Positions 59,544 to 64,000 of a DNA stretch of 64,000 nt are shown here, one piece after another. The stretch comes from Paenibacillus sp. L3-i20. GTDB lineage: Bacteria > Bacillota > Bacilli > Paenibacillales > Paenibacillaceae. A program made the position numbers and the translations under genes. Each line of letters begins with the position of its first letter. Within the stretch, counting starts at the first letter, position 1. The stretch covers positions 2,072,501-2,136,500 of the forward strand of contig NZ_BQME02000002.1 in assembly GCF_022180385.2 (NCBI RefSeq), given 5' to 3'. The notes under the pieces are model-generated. The model was not told the DNA's origin, searched no databases, and saw nothing but the letters and a program-made list of their open reading frames with translations.

Positions 59544-61073
59544 CTAAGATTTGCCGTCAAGCTTGCGAGCTAGCTTACGCAGCTCCTCCATCTCATCAGC
59601 TGACACAGAAGCAGTTGACTGAACTTCCGCTACAATCGGTATAGAAGGTTTGCGTGAAATTCCACTACGTGCTCCGCCCGCTCTTGTTCCATTTCTTCCA
59701 CCATTGTAGTTGCCGCTTCCTACCGCATTAGCAGCTTCTTTACGCTTTTGTTTGTCTTGTTCAAGTCCAGCTTGATCCCTTACATAATGGACAGCCTTCT
59801 CGAACGTATCAATTCCCTTCATGAGCATGTTAGAAGCAACTGCATCGATGAATGTCTTCGTTACACGGCCTGCATCATTAGCTCCCAAAACATAATGAAT
59901 AAGGACATTAATAACTGGTGTCGCCAATCGATAATTCAAGTCAATACGTTCAAATACATTTTCTATCCAATCCGGAATTGCACCCGGGAAAAATCGTTTC
60001 AAATATTTTGTATGCGGCTCATTGCGCATTAGCATATTGTATTGTTGCACATCGCAGCGTCCTAATAATTGATTAGGTACAGGCAAATAATGCTGCTCAA
60101 GTACTTCGAACTCTTCTTCTTCCTCTTGCTCCTCTGGCTCATTATCATGAACGGGAGTGTTTGCAAGCTTGCGCTGCTGTTCCCCTTCACGCTTTTTATC
60201 TTGACGATACAGTTGGTTAGCTCGAAGCTGAAGTGCATCCATTTCGATTTCACCATTATGTCCGAATATACCGTCCTCATCCAAAAGACGGCAAACATGA
60301 ACAACAGAAAGGTTATATTTGTATGCAACATAGTTCACTTGCGCAAGCCCTTCTGGGTTGTTGCGCAGTCGCTCAACATACGACCTATTGGAAGAATTGC
60401 GCGGAAACCGTAAAATAATTTCCCCATAAGGTATTCCTGCAGATGCCAGCTCCGGTCGAACCGTAGCTTGACGAGTTGGCGCTACTTCAGTCAGCGCCTG
60501 CTCTAGCTCAGAATCAAAAGATTGCATGTTTAGCTTAAATAGCTCATAAAAAGGAACCGAAATGTTCTCTTTTGTTAATTGCGCTTGTGCTAGCTCATCA
60601 GGTTCATTCGCACCGAAAGACTCTCGCAATGAAATAACAGCATATTTCCCTACTTTGTCTCGAAGTAACATAGCAAGATGCATGTTTCGGAAAAATTCGG
60701 CAGGCGATAATGGCTGTGATAGTTCATACTCATAGATGACATCCCCTTGCTCTGGAACACCTAGACGTGAAGTCTGAAGCAACCCAACTGCTTCTAGCTT
60801 AGACGTTTGCTCAATAATAAATTTACGGCTCTTCTCATTCATTTCTAGTCCAAGACCAAGAAACAGCTTGCGCTGAGGCTCAAGTTCTGAATAACCTGAA
60901 CGACCATCTGCAATACCGTGATAAAGTTGTTGATATAATGAAACGGCGAATGCTCCAACCATTGGCTGATAGATTAAAGATAACATTTTATAATCAAGGC
61001 TACTTAGCGAAAAATCCCGAAAAATGTAGTAGCGGTGATGTTCAGTAAATTGCATGATATGGTTAATTCGCAT
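59544..61073 (-). CDS. dnaB: Replication initiation and membrane attachment protein DnaB
   Basis: This Gram-positive DnaB (not the helicase) helps DnaD and DnaI load the replicative helicase at oriC and at restarted forks. The 509-residue protein has the N-terminal winged-helix region FSLSSLDYKMLSLIYQPMVGAFAVSLYQQL and a DnaB/DnaD C-terminal domain around RFFPGAIPDWIENVFERIDLNYRLATPVINVLIHYVL. An acidic stretch (NEPEEQEEEEEFEVLE) and a Gly/Arg-rich tail are lineage additions. The start follows GGGGGCGGGA. It is followed at once by dnaI; nrdR, its usual upstream neighbour, is not seen. Confidence 0.92.
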   Translation of the reverse strand: MRINHIMQFTEHHRYYIFRDFSLSSLDYKMLSLIYQPMVGAFAVSLYQQLYHGIADGRSGYSELEPQRKLFLGLGLEMNEKSRKFIIEQTSKLEAVGLLQTSRLGVPEQGDVIYEYELSQPLSPAEFFRNMHLAMLLRDKVGKYAVISLRESFGANEPDELAQAQLTKENISVPFYELFKLNMQSFDSELEQALTEVAPTRQATVRPELASAGIPYGEIILRFPRNSSNRSYVERLRNNPEGLAQVNYVAYKYNLSVVHVCRLLDEDGIFGHNGEIEMDALQLRANQLYRQDKKREGEQQRKLANTPVHDNEPEEQEEEEEFEVLEQHYLPVPNQLLGRCDVQQYNMLMRNEPHTKYLKRFFPGAIPDWIENVFERIDLNYRLATPVINVLIHYVLGANDAGRVTKTFIDAVASNMLMKGIDTFEKAVHYVRDQAGLEQDKQKRKEAANAVGSGNYNGGRNGTRAGGARSGISRKPSIPIVAEVQSTASVSADEMEELRKLARKLDGKS

Positions 61074-61148
61074 CGTCCCGCCCCCATCTCTTACTTTCTT
61101 TCTATCATTTTAACATATATTCTTCGGATAAGGGCGAGTCGAAAAATA

Positions 61149-61175
61149 GAAAAATCCCCCGAATGAGGGATTTTC
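61149..61175 (-). terminator. Terminator of yuiB
   Basis: AAAATCCC and GGGATTTT form an eight-base stem with a short loop and T residues on the minus strand. Confidence 0.75.
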
Positions 61176-61177
61176 GT

Positions 61178-61477
61178 TTAAAACATTTTGTAGCCGCCTT
61201 TGCGCAGCGCCTGAATCGCCCAACCGCTCACGTATGCACCGATCAAAGCACCTGTTATTGGGATATAATAGATCAGCGTGTAGGTTCCGATATTATCCAA
61301 AGTCGGATTAGCCGTATCTTCCCAAGGTGACCAGATTGCAAGTACAATGATAACGATTACGAACAAAATAATGGGAAACCAAGTTGTCTTCAGTAACATA
61401 TTGAGAATAAACCCAATACCAAACATCATGACAAAAAATAGCACAGTTGCTATTATGATTTGGATAGCGTCGATCAT
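61178..61477 (-). CDS. yuiB: YuiB family membrane protein
   Basis: The 99-residue protein has three hydrophobic segments: residues 5 to 28, 33 to 50, and 68 to 90. It resembles YuiB of Bacillus subtilis, encoded there beside the NADH dehydrogenase gene yumB, and the same oxidoreductase lies 1.3 kb away here. The motif FVMMFGIGFILNMLLKTTWFP is typical. The start follows AAGGGG. Its function is unknown, and the family match is from recall. Confidence 0.75.
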   Translation of the reverse strand: MIDAIQIIIATVLFFVMMFGIGFILNMLLKTTWFPIILFVIVIIVLAIWSPWEDTANPTLDNIGTYTLIYYIPITGALIGAYVSGWAIQALRKGGYKMF

Positions 61478-61571
61478 AATCCAAATTACCCCTTTCGTAC
61501 TATGTTATTTAGTTTAATGAAAGCTATTAACGAAGTCAATTAGCACTGTTCAAATGTCACAAGACCGTCAT

Positions 61572-61601
61572 TTGCTCATACTGCGAGCATTACGATACAA
61601 T
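61572..61601 (+). promoter_or_regulatory. Promoter of hemQ
   Basis: TTGCTC, 18 bases and TACAAT lie about 40 bases before the hemQ start. Confidence 0.45.
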
Positions 61602-61641
61602 ACAAGTAGCCTTTATAAGGACTTGAAAGGAGCGATACGCT

Positions 61642-62388
61642 ATGAGTGAAGTAGCACAAACATTAGAGGGCTGGTACGCCCTTCATGACTTCCGCAGCAT
61701 CGATTGGACGGCATGGCGCTTAGCCGATGAAAGTGAACGTAAACGCGCATTGGACGAGCTTCATACTTTTCTTGGACAATGGTCACAACTAGAAGAAGAG
61801 AAACTCGGCAGCACTGCCGTTTATTCTATTGTTGGACAGAAGGCTGACTTCGTTTTCATGCATCTTCGCGAAACATTGGAAGACTTGAATGCATTAGAAA
61901 CAGCATTTAACAAAACTACTTTCGCTAGTTTTACATATCCCGTACATTCCTATGTAAGTATAGTTGAGCTTAGCAACTATATGGTGAAGCCTGGTACGGA
62001 TCCAATGGAAAATCCAGAAATTATTGCAAGATTGAAGCCAATTCTACCGAAGTGGAAACATATTTGCTTCTACCCGATGAACAAACGCCGTTCCGGCAAC
62101 GACAACTGGTATATGCTTGGAATGGATGAGCGTCGTACGATGATGCGCAGCCACAGCATGATTGGTCGTCAATATGCTGGTAAAGTGAAACAAATTATTA
62201 CTGGTTCTGTCGGTTTTGACGATTGGGAGTGGGGCGTAACTTTGTTTGCTGAAGACGCACTACAATTCAAAAAACTGATTTATGAAATGCGTTTCGACGA
62301 AGTGAGTGCACGATTCGGTGATTTCGGTGATTTCTATGTTGGGAACATTCTAGATGCTGAGAAGTTCACTACGTTCCTTTCCGTTTAA
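61642..62388 (+). CDS. hemQ: Coproheme decarboxylase HemQ
   Basis: HemQ (ChdC) converts coproheme III to haem b with hydrogen peroxide in the coproporphyrin-dependent haem pathway of Gram-positive bacteria. The 248-residue protein shows the family end-to-end: EGWYALHDFRSIDW at the N-terminus, HSYVSIVELSNYM, FYPMNKRRSGNDNWYML with the catalytic Tyr, and the proximal haem His in MMRSHSMIGRQY. FGDFGDFYVGN is at the end. The start follows AAAGGAG. It is a single gene with a bidirectional terminator. Confidence 0.96.
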   Translation: MSEVAQTLEGWYALHDFRSIDWTAWRLADESERKRALDELHTFLGQWSQLEEEKLGSTAVYSIVGQKADFVFMHLRETLEDLNALETAFNKTTFASFTYPVHSYVSIVELSNYMVKPGTDPMENPEIIARLKPILPKWKHICFYPMNKRRSGNDNWYMLGMDERRTMMRSHSMIGRQYAGKVKQIITGSVGFDDWEWGVTLFAEDALQFKKLIYEMRFDEVSARFGDFGDFYVGNILDAEKFTTFLSV

Positions 62389-62423
62389 TTACTATTTGCT
62401 CGAATTGATCTGCTAATACACGT

Positions 62424-62483
62424 AACAAAAAGGTCTTCACAGAAACGGCTTTACTGCCGCTTTAACGTGAAGACCTTTTTGTT
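62424..62483. terminator. Bidirectional terminator between hemQ and the ndh operon
   Basis: AACAAAAAGGTCTTCAC and GTGAAGACCTTTTTGTT form a 17-base perfect stem, with an inner CGGC/GCCG pairing. Confidence 0.9.
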
Positions 62484-62743
62484 TATTCCTCTTCGACTTC
62501 TGCCTCAGTGCTCAGCTTCTTCGCATCCAGGTACTCCTGAGTTGCTTTGTCACGAGCACGTCCTTTATCCTTCAGCCGTTCAATAGCGGGCTGAATGAGC
62601 AGATCAACTTCTTGCTGCACCGTATAGGCCAAGTCATAACGAGTTTGTGATTCGAGATAAGAACCAACTTCCATTAAAGCGTTATAACGGTCTAGCTCAT
62701 CTCTCGTCAATAAGCCGCGAACTTGTACGCTGCAATGTCTCAT
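62483..62743 (-). CDS. Small hypothetical protein coupled to ndh
   Basis: The 86-residue protein begins MRHCSVQVRGLLTRDELDRY and is mostly charged helix with an acidic tail (STEAEVEEE). It has no membrane segment. Its ATG overlaps the ndh stop codon by one base (TAATG), so it should be translated by coupling with ndh. I do not recognise a named family. The overlap and shared terminator make it very likely a real gene. Confidence 0.8.
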   Translation of the reverse strand: MRHCSVQVRGLLTRDELDRYNALMEVGSYLESQTRYDLAYTVQQEVDLLIQPAIERLKDKGRARDKATQEYLDAKKLSTEAEVEEE

Positions 62744-63936
62744 TACAAAATTTTTCCTTTTTTCAGCACAAGTGGAATACCGCCGATAATGAACAGGTAA
62801 CGAAGATCGATTAGCTTCTTAAGCCAAGCTGCAACACGACCTTTGTACTTTTTGCCGAAAGCGACACCGATTGCTTCACCTTTACCAAGCGATGCAACAG
62901 TACCTTTATTTGAATATACAAATGTTTTTGGCGCTTGGTTACGAATTGAAGCAACCAAGTTATGTGCGCAAATAACACCTTGCTGCATAGCAATTTGTGC
63001 AGTTGGTGGGTATGGACGACCTTCAGGATTAAACATCAAGGAGTTGTCGCCAACTACATAAATGTTTTCGTTGCCAGGGCAACGAAGGAATTCATCAACT
63101 TTAACGCGTCCGCGCATAGTCTCGAACCCAGCTTCCTCGATCAAACGATTACCACGGATACCGCCAGTCCAGATAACAGTTGCGGATTTAATTTCTTCGC
63201 CTTCACCTACAATTACACCTTCTGGCGAACACTCTTTGATTGCAGTTCCGATACGGAACGTAACACCTTTTTTGGTCAATACGTCCATGCCGTATTCTAC
63301 AAGCTCAGGATCAAAACCAGGCAATGCAGTTGGAGCAGCTTCGATATTGTAGATTTTAACTAGTGTAGGATCTACGTCGAATTGCTTGCAAAGCTCAGGA
63401 ATACGATCTGACAACTCTCCTACGAACTCAATACCCGTGAAGCCGGCGCCGCCAACGATGAAAGTCAAATAATCTGTACGGTGCGGCTCGCGCTTGAAGC
63501 GTGCAAATTGATATTCGATATGCTCACGGATAAGGCGAACAGAGTTGATGCTTCGAATGTTCATTGCATGTTCAGCAAGACCTGGAATACCGAAAGTTTC
63601 CGGCTCTCCGCCTAGACCGATTACAAGATAGTCGTAAGACAATGTACCGTCTTCAAGAATAACCTTTTTGTCTTGAGGGCGGATTTGTACAACCGTTGAT
63701 TTTACAAAATCAATTTTAAATTCATCGATCAACTTGGAGATGCTAACTCGTGCATTTTCAGGGTTGTCAGTACCAGCAGCCGGCATATGAAGATGCGTCG
63801 TAATGTAATGATAGTCATGTTTGTTAACTAGCGTTACGTCCGCTTCGTTATAATTCAGTTCTTTTTGTAACCGAAGCGCCGTTAATACGCCGCCGTAGCC
63901 CGCACCAAGAATAACAATTTTTGGTATGTTGCTCAT
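62743..63936 (-). CDS. ndh: Type II NADH dehydrogenase (YumB-like)
   Basis: This 397-residue membrane-associated flavoprotein passes electrons from NADH to menaquinone without pumping protons. The FAD-binding Rossmann motif is VILGAGYGGVLTALRLQ, the NADH-binding motif IVGGAGFTGIEFVGEL near residue 170, and the late NIYVVGDNSLMF binds FAD. ATTVIWTGGIRGN-type and AQIAMQQGVICAHN segments are conserved (here SATVIWTGGIRGN). A C-terminal amphipathic stretch (KKLIDLRYLFIIGGIPLVLKKG) probably holds it to the membrane. The ribosome site is a modest GGATGGGA. yuiB lies nearby, as in Bacillus. Confidence 0.93.
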   Translation of the reverse strand: MSNIPKIVILGAGYGGVLTALRLQKELNYNEADVTLVNKHDYHYITTHLHMPAAGTDNPENARVSISKLIDEFKIDFVKSTVVQIRPQDKKVILEDGTLSYDYLVIGLGGEPETFGIPGLAEHAMNIRSINSVRLIREHIEYQFARFKREPHRTDYLTFIVGGAGFTGIEFVGELSDRIPELCKQFDVDPTLVKIYNIEAAPTALPGFDPELVEYGMDVLTKKGVTFRIGTAIKECSPEGVIVGEGEEIKSATVIWTGGIRGNRLIEEAGFETMRGRVKVDEFLRCPGNENIYVVGDNSLMFNPEGRPYPPTAQIAMQQGVICAHNLVASIRNQAPKTFVYSNKGTVASLGKGEAIGVAFGKKYKGRVAAWLKKLIDLRYLFIIGGIPLVLKKGKIL

Positions 63937-64000
63937 CGTAGAATCCCATCCATTCCTTATTTACTTTTGATTGGCGATATAAAAAATCCCTCGCTTACAA

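Noticed and set aside
60062..60418. Overlapping hydrophobic frames inside dnaB
   Set aside because: They arise from the acidic repeat region of dnaB read in other frames and strand.
1..64000. CRISPR arrays, tRNA or rRNA genes, prophage or defence islands
   Set aside because: No spaced repeats, no cloverleaf or rRNA sequence, and no phage or restriction gene cluster could be found by eye; Uma2 and DUF2161 are single genes without partners.

Overview
The window is a chromosomal segment of a low-to-moderate-GC, endospore-forming member of the Bacillota. It looks most like Paenibacillaceae (Paenibacillus, Cohnella and relatives). This rests on gene content: a GlsA C-terminus, an SLH-domain surface protein, SpoVR, PrkA, an AbrB-type regulator, a YhcN/YlaJ lipoprotein, a gamma-type SASP, YtxC, LiaFSR, DnaB-DnaI, HemQ and a futalosine-pathway MqnC. 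Ribosome binding sites are strong AGGAGG types, with several TTG and GTG starts. Most transcription runs on the minus strand.

Layout. 1-7.8 kb: end of glutaminase, an SLH protein, a heterodimeric ABC exporter pair, a GGDEF protein and a membrane histidine kinase. 7.9-11.1 kb: spoVR, a Uma2-family gene, and a second, broken and mosaic spoVR copy. 11.1-17.5 kb: a WGxxGxxG-anchored secreted protein, a sporulation lipoprotein, a HemAT-like globin sensor, prkA, a DUF2161 protein and an aminotransferase. 17.6-24.9 kb: an AbrB-like regulator, trmL, an orphan response regulator, serC, a GSI-beta glnA, a DAHP synthase and ispH. 25-31 kb: a two-component system, an HtrA protease and an intact IS1182-type insertion sequence. 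31-38.5 kb: a YugN-like protein, liaFSR, a SASP, a 3D-domain protein, thrS with a T-box leader, and ytxC. 38.7-46.4 kb: mqnC, a SAM-riboswitch metA-metI operon, corA, a LysR regulator with a PHP histidinol-phosphatase, an EamA remnant and an HxlR regulator. 46.4-64 kb: an orphan Fur box, sdhCAB with a divergent LysR gene, a CPBP protease, uvrC, a YqzM-like small protein, a sulfate transporter operon (sbp-cysT-cysW-yezD), dnaB-dnaI, yuiB, hemQ and a type II NADH dehydrogenase.

How the genes work together. Several units are textbook operons with readable control elements. These are a T-box for thrS, an S-box for metA-metI, a GlnR/TnrA-type site before glnA, a LiaR/CesR-like palindrome before liaFSR, a sigma-G promoter before the SASP, and sigma-E-like promoters before spoVR and prkA. 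Most gene ends carry clear hairpin terminators, many of them bidirectional.

No large undescribed system is evident; the window is mainly core genome. The most unusual points are four. The spoVR duplicate is a patchwork of diverged and near-identical tracts, with two deletions at short repeats. The thrS terminator hairpin contains the ribosome binding site and start codon of the next gene. A perfect 7-1-7 Fur box lies with no gene beside it next to sdhB. An EamA transporter has been reduced to its two ends beside an HxlR regulator. Start sites were refined from ribosome binding sites by eye, and no database search was possible.
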